Source: Actinomycetes bacterium
Lineage (GTDB): Bacteria > Actinomycetota > Actinomycetes > Actinomycetales > Microbacteriaceae
DNA length: 56,409 nt
Assembly: GCA_023428065.1 (NCBI GenBank)
Contig: JAEYZI010000006.1
Location: forward strand, 1-56,409
Direction of reading: 5' to 3'
Numbering within the stretch: position 1 is the stretch's first letter; the number at the start of each line of letters is the position of its first letter. The notes under the pieces are model-generated. The model did no database searches. It was not told where the DNA came from and was given only the letters and a program-made list of their open reading frames with translations. Of this stretch, positions 1 through 7,651 are shown piece by piece. The translations under genes were made by a program, and so were the position numbers.

Positions 1-35
1 GCGTCCTCGACGAGACTCACGACAGGAAGAGATAG
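1..35 (+). CDS. atpA: Probable 3' end of atpA (ATP synthase alpha subunit), partial
   Basis: Only the last codons would be inside the window. One frame (from base 3) is open and ends with TAG at 33-35, three bases before the atpG start. In the usual atp order the alpha subunit gene lies directly upstream of gamma. The ten visible residues are not diagnostic, so this call rests on gene order. If correct, the atpG ribosome binding site (AGGAAGAGA) lies within the last atpA codons. Confidence 0.4.
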   Translation, partial: VLDETHDRKR

Positions 36-38
36 GAC

Positions 39-938
39 ATGGGAGCCCAGCTTCGGGTCTACCGGCAGAAGATCCGCTCTGCCCAGACGACCAAGAAGAT
101 CACCCGTGCCATGGAGCTGATCGCGGCCAGCCGCATCCAGAAGGCGCTCCAGCGCGTGTCGGCGTCCGCGCCCTACGCGCGCGCGGTGACGCGCGCCGTC
201 TCGGCGGTCGCGACCTACTCGAACGTGAGCCACGTGCTCACGACCGAGCCGGAGACGATCCGCCGTGCCGCGGTCGTCGTCTTCACCTCCGACCGCGGTC
301 TCGCGGGCGCGTTCAACGCGAACGTGCTGCGTGAGAGCGAGGAGCTCACGACCCTGCTCACCGAGCAGGGCAAGGAGGTCGTGCACTACGTCGTCGGTCG
401 TCGCGGGGTGAGCTACTTCAACTTCCGCAAGCGCACGCCCGAGCGGGCCTGGATCGGCGACACCGACACCCCGTCGTTCGCGACCGCGCAGGAGATCGGC
501 GAGGAGATCGTCGCCCGCTTCGTACAGCCGACGGACGAGGGCGGCGTCGACGAGATCCACATCGTCTACAACCGCTTCGTGTCGATGCTCACCCAGCAGC
601 CCGAGGTCGTGCGCCTCCTGCCGCTCGAGATCGTCGAGGGGGTCGAGGAGCCCGGCGACGCCGAGATCTTCCCGCTCTACGAGTTCGAGCCGGAGCCGGA
701 TGCCGTGCTCGACGCGCTCCTGCCGGTGTACATCGAGTCGCGCATCTTCAACGCCCTCCTGCAGTCGGCCGCCTCCAAGCAGGCCGCGACGCAGAAGGCG
801 ATGAAGTCCGCGAGCGACAACGCCGACAAGCTCATCCGCGACTACACCCGCCTCGCGAACAACGCGCGCCAGGCGGAGATCACCCAGCAGATTTCCGAGA
901 TCGTGGGCGGCGCTGACGCCCTGGGCTCGGCGAAGTAA
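39..938 (+). CDS. atpG: ATP synthase F1 gamma subunit
   Basis: Central rotor shaft of F1F0 ATP synthase. The 299-residue product starts MGAQLRVYRQKIRS and continues with the conserved N-terminal helix segment TTKKITRAMELIAASRI. The C-terminal helix carries the family signature around ESRIFNALLQSAASKQAATQ, followed by a region close to the usual gamma C terminus. Together these form the antiparallel coiled coil that turns inside the alpha3beta3 ring. Length fits actinobacterial gamma subunits. The start is supported by AGGAAGAGA about 9 bases upstream. It is followed by atpD after 19 bases, in the normal atpG-atpD-atpC order, so it is almost certainly co-transcribed with them. Confidence 0.97.
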   Translation: MGAQLRVYRQKIRSAQTTKKITRAMELIAASRIQKALQRVSASAPYARAVTRAVSAVATYSNVSHVLTTEPETIRRAAVVVFTSDRGLAGAFNANVLRESEELTTLLTEQGKEVVHYVVGRRGVSYFNFRKRTPERAWIGDTDTPSFATAQEIGEEIVARFVQPTDEGGVDEIHIVYNRFVSMLTQQPEVVRLLPLEIVEGVEEPGDAEIFPLYEFEPEPDAVLDALLPVYIESRIFNALLQSAASKQAATQKAMKSASDNADKLIRDYTRLANNARQAEITQQISEIVGGADALGSAK

Positions 939-957
939 TACGACAGGAAGAGAAACC

Positions 958-2424
958 ATGGCTACCGCTACCCAGAAGGCAAAGGCCTCGGAGGCTCCCG
1001 GAGCGCTCGGCGTCGGACGCGTCGCGCGCGTCACGGGCCCCGTCGTCGACATCGAGTTCCCGCACGACGCGATCCCCGAGATCTACAACGCGCTCCTCAC
1101 CGACATCACGATCGGCGACGAGACGACGACGATCACCCTCGAGGTCGCCCAGCACCTCGGTGACGACCTCGTGCGCGCGATCGCCCTCAAGCCGACCGAC
1201 GGCATCGTCCGCGGTCAGGAGGTGCGCGACACCGGTGCGGCCATCTCGGTCCCCGTCGGCGACGTCACCAAGGGCAAGGTCTTCAACGTCACGGGCGAGG
1301 TGCTCAACGCGGCCCCCGGCGAGACGATCGAGGTGACCGAGCGTTGGCCGATCCACCGCAAGCCCCCGGCCTTCGACCAGCTCGAGTCGAAGACCCAGCT
1401 CTTCGAGACCGGCATCAAGGTCATCGACCTCCTCACCCCCTACGTGCAGGGTGGCAAGATCGGCCTCTTCGGCGGTGCAGGCGTCGGCAAGACGGTCCTC
1501 ATCCAGGAGATGATCCAGCGCGTCGCGCAGGACCACGGCGGTGTCTCGGTGTTCGCCGGTGTCGGCGAGCGCACGCGTGAGGGCAACGACCTCATCCACG
1601 AGATGGAGGACGCGGGCGTCTTCGACAAGACGGCTCTCGTGTTCGGCCAGATGGACGAGCCCCCGGGGACGCGTCTGCGCGTCGCCCTCTCGGCGCTCAC
1701 GATGGCGGAGTACTTCCGCGACGTGCAGAAGCAGGACGTGCTCCTCTTCATCGACAACATCTTCCGCTTCACGCAGGCGGGGTCCGAGGTGTCGACGCTG
1801 CTCGGCCGCATGCCCTCCGCGGTGGGCTACCAGCCGAACCTCGCCGACGAGATGGGCATCCTCCAGGAGCGCATCACCTCGACGCGCGGCCACTCGATCA
1901 CCTCGCTGCAGGCGATCTACGTGCCCGCCGACGACTACACCGACCCGGCCCCGGCGACGACCTTCGCGCACCTCGACGCGACGACCGAGCTCTCGCGTGA
2001 GATCGCGTCGAAGGGTCTCTACCCGGCCGTCGACCCGCTGTCGTCGACCTCGCGCATCATGGACCCGCGCTACCTGGGCGAGGACCACTACCGCGTCGCG
2101 ACCTCGGTGAAGGCGATCCTCCAGAAGAACAAGGAGCTCCAGGAGATCATCGCGATCCTCGGTGTCGACGAGCTCTCGGAAGAGGACAAGATCACCGTCG
2201 CCCGCGCGCGCCGCATCCAGCAGTTCCTCTCCCAGAACACCTACATGGCGAAGAAGTTCACGGGCGTCGAGGGTTCGACCGTCCCGCTGCGCGACACGAT
2301 CGAGTCGTTCGACGCGATCGTGCGCGGCGACTTCGACCACGTCGCCGAGCAGGCGTTCTTCAACGTCGGCCCGATCTCGGACGTCGAGGAGAAGTGGGCG
2401 CAGCTTCAGAAGGAGAACGGCTGA
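958..2424 (+). CDS. atpD: ATP synthase F1 beta subunit
   Basis: Catalytic subunit of F1: makes ATP from ADP and phosphate at the alpha/beta interface. The 488-residue product has the beta-barrel N-terminal domain, Walker A GGAGVGKT at residues 172-179, Walker B around LLFIDNIFRFTQAGSE, and the beta signature PAVDPLSSTSR. Length is normal. It starts at ATG 958 behind AGGAAGAGA, a leader nearly identical to that of atpG (shared ACGACAGGAAGAGA). It sits between atpG and atpC, and its stop is two bases before the atpC start. Nothing unusual in the protein. Confidence 0.98.
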   Translation: MATATQKAKASEAPGALGVGRVARVTGPVVDIEFPHDAIPEIYNALLTDITIGDETTTITLEVAQHLGDDLVRAIALKPTDGIVRGQEVRDTGAAISVPVGDVTKGKVFNVTGEVLNAAPGETIEVTERWPIHRKPPAFDQLESKTQLFETGIKVIDLLTPYVQGGKIGLFGGAGVGKTVLIQEMIQRVAQDHGGVSVFAGVGERTREGNDLIHEMEDAGVFDKTALVFGQMDEPPGTRLRVALSALTMAEYFRDVQKQDVLLFIDNIFRFTQAGSEVSTLLGRMPSAVGYQPNLADEMGILQERITSTRGHSITSLQAIYVPADDYTDPAPATTFAHLDATTELSREIASKGLYPAVDPLSSTSRIMDPRYLGEDHYRVATSVKAILQKNKELQEIIAILGVDELSEEDKITVARARRIQQFLSQNTYMAKKFTGVEGSTVPLRDTIESFDAIVRGDFDHVAEQAFFNVGPISDVEEKWAQLQKENG

Positions 2425-2426
2425 TC

Positions 2427-2684
2427 ATGGCGCTCAACGTCGCCGTCGTCTCGGCGGAGCGCGAGCTGTGGACGGGCGAGGCCGCTCAGGTCGTCGCCCG
2501 CACCACGGAGGGCGAGATCGGCATCCTGCCCGGTCACGAGCCCGTGCTCGCGATCCTCGCGCCGGGTGAGTCGCGGGTGACCGCGACCGACGGCACGGTG
2601 GTCACCGCGCGCCTCGAGGACGGGTTCCTCTCGGTGCAGGGCGACACCGTGACGATCGTCGCGGGTAACGCCGAGCTCGTGTGA
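2427..2684 (+). CDS. atpC: ATP synthase F1 epsilon subunit, short form
   Basis: Rotor-stalk subunit that contacts gamma and the c-ring. The product, MALNVAVVSAERELWTGEAA onward, contains the motif EGEIGILPGHEPVLAIL typical of the epsilon N-terminal beta-sandwich. It is only 85 residues long, while E. coli epsilon is about 139. It ends right after the beta-sandwich, so the C-terminal two-helix domain that can inhibit ATP hydrolysis is absent. ATG 2427 is chosen because it lies two bases after the atpD stop and gives the conserved N terminus; an upstream in-frame start would lie inside atpD. A GC hairpin directly behind the stop probably ends the operon. Confidence 0.95.
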   Translation: MALNVAVVSAERELWTGEAAQVVARTTEGEIGILPGHEPVLAILAPGESRVTATDGTVVTARLEDGFLSVQGDTVTIVAGNAELV

Positions 2685-2706
2685 GCATCCCCCGTTCGGG
2701 GGATGC
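2685..2706 (+). terminator. Hairpin closing the atp operon
   Basis: A perfect 9-bp stem, GCATCCCCC / GGGGGATGC, around the loop GTTC starts at the base after the atpC stop. There is no T-run, which is common for intrinsic terminators of high-GC actinobacteria. Its position between the atp operon and a gene with its own -10 box supports a terminator role. Confidence 0.75.
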
Positions 2707-2724
2707 GTGCCGTGCACAGAACCG

Positions 2725-2730
2725 TAGAGT
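2725..2730 (+). promoter_or_regulatory. -10 box for a leaderless mRNA (P-loop kinase gene)
   Basis: TAGAGT lies exactly 6 bases before ATG 2737. This fits a -10 element (TANNNT) whose transcription start falls on the start codon. There is no Shine-Dalgarno sequence in front of this ATG. Confidence 0.6.
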
Positions 2731-2736
2731 GATCCC

Positions 2737-3258
2737 ATGCTGATCGTGATGGCGGGACTCCCGGCTGCCGGGAAGAGCACGATCGCCGAGGTCGTCGGGA
2801 ATCGGATGGGCGTGCCGGTCGTGTCGGTCGACCCGATCGAGGCCGCGATCCTCTCGGCGGGCATCGACGCCGACCAGCCCACGGGGCTCGCGGCGTACCT
2901 CGTCGCGGAGGCGTTCGCGGACGCCGTGCTCGCGGGTGGAGGCAGCATCATCGTCGACGCGGTGAATGCCGTGAACCCCGCGCGTGAGCAGTGGGTGAAG
3001 CTCGCCGAGCGCCGCAACGCCGACATCCGGTTCATCGAGGTCGTGTGCTCGGACGGCACCGAGCACGAGCGGCGCCTGGGTGCGCGCGCCGCGCGCCTCG
3101 CGGAGACGGCCCTTCCGGGCGCGTTCGCCGTCGAGCAGAGCCTCGACGAGTGGGAGGAGTGGTCGGGCGCGAGCGGTGCGATCGCCCGCATCACGCTCGA
3201 CTCGATCGAGCCCCTCGGCGTCAACGTGGAACGCGCGTTCGCGTTCCTGCAGCGCTGA
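2737..3258 (+). CDS. AAA-type P-loop kinase, small (173 residues)
   Basis: Predicted ATP-dependent phosphotransferase of the small adenylate-kinase/zeta-like P-loop group; substrate unknown. Walker A GLPAAGKST lies at residues 6-14 right at the N terminus. The segment GGSIIVDAVNAVNP resembles the Walker B strand of the gluconate kinase/zeta-toxin type, and a basic stretch (RRLGARAARLAE) could serve as the lid with its arginines. No membrane segment or second domain. It appears to be transcribed from its own leaderless promoter and is followed by yaaA after a single base, so the two are probably co-transcribed. There is no antitoxin-like partner next to it, so a toxin role is not supported. 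Confidence 0.8.
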   Translation: MLIVMAGLPAAGKSTIAEVVGNRMGVPVVSVDPIEAAILSAGIDADQPTGLAAYLVAEAFADAVLAGGGSIIVDAVNAVNPAREQWVKLAERRNADIRFIEVVCSDGTEHERRLGARAARLAETALPGAFAVEQSLDEWEEWSGASGAIARITLDSIEPLGVNVERAFAFLQR

Positions 3259-3259
3259 C

Positions 3260-4003
3260 GTGCTGATCCTGCTGCCGCCCTCCGAGACGAAACGGGAGGG
3301 CGGGATCGTCGGGTCGCGCCTCGCGCTGCGGGAGCTCGGCTTTCCCTCGCTCGACGCCGCCCGTCGCGCGGCGCTCGCGGCGCTCGAGGAGCTCGCGCGC
3401 GACCCGGAGGCGTCGGCGACGGCCCTGCGTCTCGGTCCCACGCAGGCGTACGAGGCCGCGCGGAACCGTGTCGTGCGCTGCTCGGCGACCCTCCCCGCTC
3501 TCGACCGCTACGACGGCGTGCTCTATGACGCGCTCGACGCCTCGAGCCTGCCCGAGACCGCGCGCGCCTTCGCGCACGAGCACCTCGCGATCGCCTCCGC
3601 GCTCTTCGGGCTCACCCGTGCGCTCGACCCGATCCCGGCCTATCGGCTCTCGGCCGACTCCCGGCTGCCCGGCGTGCCGCTCAAGCACCACTGGGCGCCG
3701 CCGATCGCGGCCGCACTCGAGACGCACGAGGGTCTCGTGCTCGACCTGCGCTCGGAGGCGTACGCCGCGCTCGGGCCGGCACCCCGTCGGCCGCACGCGC
3801 TCTTCCTTCGGGTCGTGACCGAGGAGGGCGGGCGGCGTCGTGCGCTCAACCACTTCAACAAGGCGGGGAAGGGGCGCCTCGTGCGCGCCATGCTGCTCGC
3901 GGGCATCGTGCACCCGGACGCGGAGTCGCTGCTCGCGTGGGCGGCGGGGGAGGGCATCCGCCTCGAGCCGGGTGCGCCGGGAGAGCTCGATCTCGTCGTG
4001 TGA
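3260..4003 (+). CDS. yaaA: YaaA family peroxide stress protein (DUF328)
   Basis: The 247-residue product begins VLILLPPSETKREGG, the conserved YaaA N terminus, and ends with the family segment NHFNKAGKGRLVRAM. E. coli YaaA (258 residues) lowers free intracellular iron during hydrogen peroxide stress and binds DNA; the molecular role is otherwise unclear. GTG 3260 is chosen because it follows the stop of the upstream kinase gene after one base and gives the family N terminus; the reading frame stays open further upstream only inside the neighbouring gene. It converges with the tag gene across a 6-base gap. Confidence 0.92.
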   Translation: MLILLPPSETKREGGIVGSRLALRELGFPSLDAARRAALAALEELARDPEASATALRLGPTQAYEAARNRVVRCSATLPALDRYDGVLYDALDASSLPETARAFAHEHLAIASALFGLTRALDPIPAYRLSADSRLPGVPLKHHWAPPIAAALETHEGLVLDLRSEAYAALGPAPRRPHALFLRVVTEEGGRRRALNHFNKAGKGRLVRAMLLAGIVHPDAESLLAWAAGEGIRLEPGAPGELDLVV

Positions 4004-4009
4004 GCGAGG

Positions 4010-4594
4010 TCAGCCGGCGCGCCAGCAGCCCGCGAGGTGGTCGTCGACGAGCCCCGCGGACTGCATGAGCGCGTACAGCGTGGTGGGGCCGACGAAGCGG
4101 TAGCCCCGCCGCTTGAGCTCCGCGCTGAGCGCGGTCGCCTCGGGCGTCACGGCGGGGAGCTCCGCGAGCGTCCGCCGGCGGGGCGAGGCCGCCGGCGCGT
4201 ACGACCACACGAGTCGATCGAGGGCGCCCTCGTCGTCGCCGACGAGCTCGCGCGTCACGCGCGCGTTCGAGATCGTGGCCTCGATCTTGGCGCGGTTGCG
4301 GATGATGCCCGCGTCGCCCATGAGGCGCTCCACGTCGGCGGGGCCGAACGCGGCCACGGCGTCGATGTCGAAGTCGCAGAAGGCGGCGCGGAAGGCCGGT
4401 CGGCGGCGCAGGATCGTGATCCACGACAGGCCGGCCTGGAAGCCCTCGAGCGAGAGCTTCTCGAAGAGCGCGCGGTCGCCGTGCAGCGGACGGCCCCACT
4501 CCTCGTCGTGATAGCGGCGGTACTCGGGGTCGGTGGCGCCCCAGCCGCAGCGGGCGAGGCCGTCGTCACCCACGACGACGTCCGGGCGGCTCAC
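4010..4594 (-). CDS. tag: DNA-3-methyladenine glycosylase I
   Basis: Base-excision repair enzyme that removes 3-methyladenine from alkylated DNA. The 194-residue product shows the family motif RCGWG followed by YRRYHDEEWGRP, and a helix-hairpin region. It ends with HLAGC, so the Cys/His...His/Cys zinc ligands of TAG can all be seen. The catalytic acidic residue is expected in the EEWG segment. The start GTG at 4594 overlaps the TGA of the ogt gene (GTGA), which indicates translational coupling: two alkylation-repair enzymes are made from one message. The open frame reaches further upstream, but only through ogt in another frame. Confidence 0.95.
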   Translation of the reverse strand: MSRPDVVVGDDGLARCGWGATDPEYRRYHDEEWGRPLHGDRALFEKLSLEGFQAGLSWITILRRRPAFRAAFCDFDIDAVAAFGPADVERLMGDAGIIRNRAKIEATISNARVTRELVGDDEGALDRLVWSYAPAASPRRRTLAELPAVTPEATALSAELKRRGYRFVGPTTLYALMQSAGLVDDHLAGCWRAG

Positions 4595-5184
4595 GCGGCG
4601 GGCTCCGCGTCGGGGAGGTCGAGCATGACGGCGGTGTGCGGCGCGGGCGCGGGTACGCGGTGCGGGATGCCCTCGTGCTCGAGCAGCCAGGCCTTCGTCG
4701 GGATGCCCGCCCCCGCCGAGTAGCCGGTGATCACGCCGCTCGCGCCGAGAACGCGGTGGCACGGCACGATGATCGGCACGGGGTTGGCGCCGACCGCGCC
4801 CCCGACCGCGCGCCCCGCGGTCGCGCGCCCCGTCGCGCGCCCCAGCGCGCCGTAGGAGATGACCTCGCCCCACGGGAGCGCGGCGAGCCGATCCCACACC
4901 GAGAGCTGGAACGCGGTGCCCGCAAGCGAGACGGGGACCTCGAAGTCGTGCCGCTCGCCCGCGAAGTACTCGCGGAGCTGGGTGACAGCGAGCTCGGTGA
5001 CGGCGTCGGGCCGCTCTTCGACCTCGTCGTGCGGCAGCATGCCGTCGCGCTCGATCGCGAGCGACACGACCGCCGAGCCGTCGCTCGTGACCTCGATGCG
5101 GCCGAGGGGGCTCTCGAGGCGCTGAAGCGCGGCGGGGATCGCGGGGCCGGTCGGGGCCGGTGCGACGGGTTCGCGGGTGCTCAT
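4591..5184 (-). CDS. ogt: Methylated-DNA--[protein]-cysteine S-methyltransferase
   Basis: Suicide repair protein that transfers the methyl group from O6-methylguanine to its own cysteine. The active-site motif VPCHRVLG is present, with the typical GEVISYGALGRATGR helix-turn-helix/arginine-finger region before it and ASGVITGYSAG behind. The 197-residue length is normal for single-domain Ogt; there is no Ada N-terminal regulatory domain. ATG 5184 is preferred over an upstream in-frame start at 5217 because a TACGCT box lies exactly 6 bases upstream, matching the leaderless pattern of the window. It overlaps tag by 4 bases. Confidence 0.95.
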   Translation of the reverse strand: MSTREPVAPAPTGPAIPAALQRLESPLGRIEVTSDGSAVVSLAIERDGMLPHDEVEERPDAVTELAVTQLREYFAGERHDFEVPVSLAGTAFQLSVWDRLAALPWGEVISYGALGRATGRATAGRAVGGAVGANPVPIIVPCHRVLGASGVITGYSAGAGIPTKAWLLEHEGIPHRVPAPAPHTAVMLDLPDAEPAA

Positions 5185-5190
5185 GGCACG

Positions 5191-5196
5191 AGCGTA
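5191..5196 (-). promoter_or_regulatory. -10 box for ogt-tag (leaderless)
   Basis: On the minus strand TACGCT stands 6 bases before ATG 5184. No ribosome binding site is visible, consistent with a leaderless message for the ogt-tag pair. Confidence 0.5.
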
Positions 5197-5279
5197 ACCG
5201 CGGCATCCGAGGCTCACCGGCGGGAATCGGACATGGCGCGCCCGCCCCCTGCGCGCGCGCCTGTGCAGGAGCGGACGCG

Positions 5280-5285
5280 TAGTCT
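5280..5285 (+). promoter_or_regulatory. -10 box for the aldo/keto reductase (leaderless)
   Basis: TAGTCT lies 6 bases before ATG 5292, with no Shine-Dalgarno sequence in between. Confidence 0.6.
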
Positions 5286-5291
5286 CGGATC

Positions 5292-6254
5292 ATGCAGACC
5301 CGCTCCCTCGGCCCCTCCGAGCTGCGTGTCTCCGTCGTCGGTCTGGGGTGCAACAACCTCGGCCGCCCGGGCACACGCACGTACACGCAGGAGGGCGCGA
5401 CCGACGTCGTGCTCGCGGCGCTCGAGTCCGGCGTGACCTTCTTCGACACCGCCGACGTCTACGGCGAGGCCTACGGACTGAGCGAGACCCTCCTCGGAGC
5501 GGCCCTCCGCGGGCGGCGCGACGAGGCCGTCATCGCGACGAAGTTCGGCCACCAGTCGTCCGCCTCGCCGCTCGCCGACATCGGACCGCGTGGGGGCCGC
5601 GCGTACATCCGGGCGGCGGTCGAGGGCTCGCTCACCCGCCTGCAGACCGACCGCGTCGACCTCTACCAGCTCCACACGCCCGACCCCGAGACGCCCATCG
5701 AGGAGACGCTCGGCGCGCTCGACGAGCTCGTGCGCGAGGGCAAGGTGCGCGCGATCGGCCACTCCAACCTCGACGGCGACGCCATCCGTGCGGCCGACGA
5801 CGCCGCGACGGCGCTCGGCACGACGCGCTTCGTCTCCGCGCAGAACGAGTACAGCCTGCTCGCCCGCGGCGCCGAGGACGACGTGCTGCCGGCCGTTCGC
5901 GAGCGCGGCCTCGGCTTCCTGCCGTTCTTCCCGCTCGCCAACGGCCTCTTCACGGGCAAGTTCACGCGCACCGAGCGTCCCGCCGACACCCGCATCTCGC
6001 GCCAGCGTCCGCACGTCGCCGATGAGGCGCCGTGGGACGCGATCGAGGCGTACGAGGCGTTCGCCGCGGAGCGCGGCGTCGGGATCCTCGAGGCGACCTT
6101 CGGATGGCTCCTCGCGCGGCCCGAGCTCTCGAGCGTCATCGCGGGGGCGACGCGCCCCGAGCAGGTCCAGGCGAACGCGCGGGCCGGCGAGGCGTGGCGC
6201 CCGGACGCCGACGAGGTCGCGACGATCGACGCGTTCTTCCCGCGCGGAGCGTGA
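5292..6254 (+). CDS. Aldo/keto reductase
   Basis: NADPH-dependent carbonyl reductase of the AKR superfamily with a TIM-barrel fold; natural substrate not identifiable. The 320-residue protein has the catalytic set in order: Asp and Tyr in FFDTADVYGEAYG, Lys in IATKFGHQ, and His in YQLHTPDPETP. The cofactor-binding region near the C terminus (SSVIAGATRPEQVQANA) is typical of the AKR families related to YajO/Kvbeta-type reductases. It stands alone with its own leaderless promoter and converges with the FAD oxidase gene. The two stop codons lie at the ends of a small dyad. Confidence 0.93.
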   Translation: MQTRSLGPSELRVSVVGLGCNNLGRPGTRTYTQEGATDVVLAALESGVTFFDTADVYGEAYGLSETLLGAALRGRRDEAVIATKFGHQSSASPLADIGPRGGRAYIRAAVEGSLTRLQTDRVDLYQLHTPDPETPIEETLGALDELVREGKVRAIGHSNLDGDAIRAADDAATALGTTRFVSAQNEYSLLARGAEDDVLPAVRERGLGFLPFFPLANGLFTGKFTRTERPADTRISRQRPHVADEAPWDAIEAYEAFAAERGVGILEATFGWLLARPELSSVIAGATRPEQVQANARAGEAWRPDADEVATIDAFFPRGA

Positions 6255-6264
6255 CGGCGCGTCA
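6252..6264. terminator. Small dyad spanning two convergent stop codons
   Basis: TGACG GCG CGTCA: the left arm begins with the TGA of the aldo/keto reductase and the right arm ends with the TCA that is the reverse-strand stop of the FAD oxidase. The stem is only 5 bp, so a weak bidirectional terminator is possible but not certain. Confidence 0.3.
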
Positions 6265-7644
6265 GTGTCCGACGAGGGGCCCCATCGCGCGCGCCACGAG
6301 CGAGCTGCGGCCCGTGAGCCGTTCCTCCGCGTCGGCGGCCGTCATCGCGAGGAGCCCCGCATTGGCACCCGCGAAGCGCAGCGGCTCGACCTCCCAGTCG
6401 GGGGAGCGGTGGCCCACCCACGGCAGGCGCGTGAGCTCGGTGTCCGCCCCCGCGAGCAGGTCGGCGAGCGTGCGCCCGGCGAGGTTCGTGGTCGAGAGGC
6501 CGTCGCCGACGTAGCCGCCCGCCCATGCGATGCGCGTCGCGGCGTCGTAGCGCACGGCGGCGTGCCAGTCGCGCGGGACGCCGAGCGGTCCGCCCCAGCG
6601 GTGCGTGACCTCCGCGTCGCCCATCGCGGGGAAGAGCTCGCCGAGCGTGCGGCGCAGGTGCGCGAACACCCGCTCGACGCGGTCGTATTCGGGGCGGATG
6701 GCGCTCCCGAAGTGGTACCGCGCGCCGCGCCCGCCGAAGGCGAAGCGGTCGTCGGCGGTTCGCTGTCCGTAGATGATGAGGTGGCGGTAGTCGCTGAAGG
6801 TGCGCCCGTGCGGGATGCGGACCTCGTCCCAGAACTCGGCGGGCAGCGGCTCGGTCGCGATCATGAGCGAGTACAGGGGGAGGATGCGGCGGTGCGTCTG
6901 CGGGAGCGCCGCACCGTACCCCTCGACGGCGAGCACGATCCGATCGCACGCGACGACCCCGCGGTCGGTCTCGACCCGGCCGGGATCGACGCGCGTCACC
7001 GTCGTGCCCTCGGCGATCCGCACCCCGCGCGCCTCGAGGGCCGCGGCGAGGCCGCGCACGAGCTTCGCGGGGTGCAGCCTCGCGCAGCTCGGGTCGAAGA
7101 CGCCGCCCGTGGCGTCCGCCGCGCCCACCTCGTCGGGGCCCCACCAGGCGAAGGGGTCGACGCCGTAGGAGGCCGCCTCCGCGACGTCGGCGCGCGCCGC
7201 GCGTTCCTGCACGGCCGAACGGGCGTAGACGATCGTGCCCCCTCGGGCGTAGTCGCAGTCGATCCCGGCGGCCGCCGCGGCACGCCCGACCTCGTCGACC
7301 GTGTCGATCATCGCGCGTCGCATCGCGAGCGCGGCGTCGCGTCCGTGCCTCTTCGCGAGCGACGCGGTCGAGCGCGGGAAGAGCGCCGAGCACCAGCCGC
7401 CGTTGCGGCCGGAGGCGCCGAAGCCCGCGATCTCCTTCTCGAGCACGAGGACGCGCGCATCCGGCTCGCGCTCGGCGAGGTACCACGCGGTCCACAGGCC
7501 CGTGAGGCCGCCGCCCACGATCACGACGTCGGCGTCCATGTCGCCGTCGAGACCGGGGCGGCGCTCGAGGGCGTCGCCCGCCGCCGCGACGGAGTCGTGC
7601 CAGTACGAGAGGCCGCGGTAGCCCGCGGTCGTCGGCTGCGTCAC
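6262..7644 (-). CDS. FAD-dependent amine/amino acid oxidase (DAO family, PuuB-like)
   Basis: Flavin oxidoreductase of the D-amino acid oxidase fold. The Rossmann motif VVIVGGGLTGLWTAWYLAE, a downstream Glu that binds the ribose, and the FGASGRNGGW segment are typical of the PuuB/glycine-oxidase-like group. The C-terminal FAD contact is WAGGYVGDGLSTTNLAGRTL. Full length at 460 residues. GTG 7644 was chosen because it lies 7 bases behind the stop of the aminotransferase gene. Its place after an Lrp regulator and a polyamine-type aminotransferase, opposite an aminoaldehyde dehydrogenase, suggests oxidation of a polyamine or a derivative. The exact substrate is inference; a gamma-glutamyl-putrescine route would need a ligase (PuuA), which is not here. 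Confidence 0.85.
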   Translation of the reverse strand: MTQPTTAGYRGLSYWHDSVAAAGDALERRPGLDGDMDADVVIVGGGLTGLWTAWYLAEREPDARVLVLEKEIAGFGASGRNGGWCSALFPRSTASLAKRHGRDAALAMRRAMIDTVDEVGRAAAAAGIDCDYARGGTIVYARSAVQERAARADVAEAASYGVDPFAWWGPDEVGAADATGGVFDPSCARLHPAKLVRGLAAALEARGVRIAEGTTVTRVDPGRVETDRGVVACDRIVLAVEGYGAALPQTHRRILPLYSLMIATEPLPAEFWDEVRIPHGRTFSDYRHLIIYGQRTADDRFAFGGRGARYHFGSAIRPEYDRVERVFAHLRRTLGELFPAMGDAEVTHRWGGPLGVPRDWHAAVRYDAATRIAWAGGYVGDGLSTTNLAGRTLADLLAGADTELTRLPWVGHRSPDWEVEPLRFAGANAGLLAMTAADAEERLTGRSSLVARAMGPLVGH

Positions 7645-7651
7645 GTGCGGA

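Noticed and set aside
880..2340. Long open frame antisense to atpD.
   Set aside because: It is rich in Arg, Asp and Val as expected from the reverse complement of GC-biased codons, has no family features, and covers a certain gene. The same applies to the antisense frame at 16997-19948 opposite the giant protein gene.
2737..3258. Zeta-toxin type kinase of a toxin-antitoxin pair.
   Set aside because: The P-loop fold is shared, but there is no small antitoxin gene adjacent; the neighbour is yaaA. Kept as a kinase of unknown substrate.
4010..5449. One long minus-strand frame could be read as a fusion including the tag product.
   Set aside because: Only its last 194 residues are protein-like. 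The upstream part is the ogt gene in another frame, and a GTGA overlap supplies the tag start.
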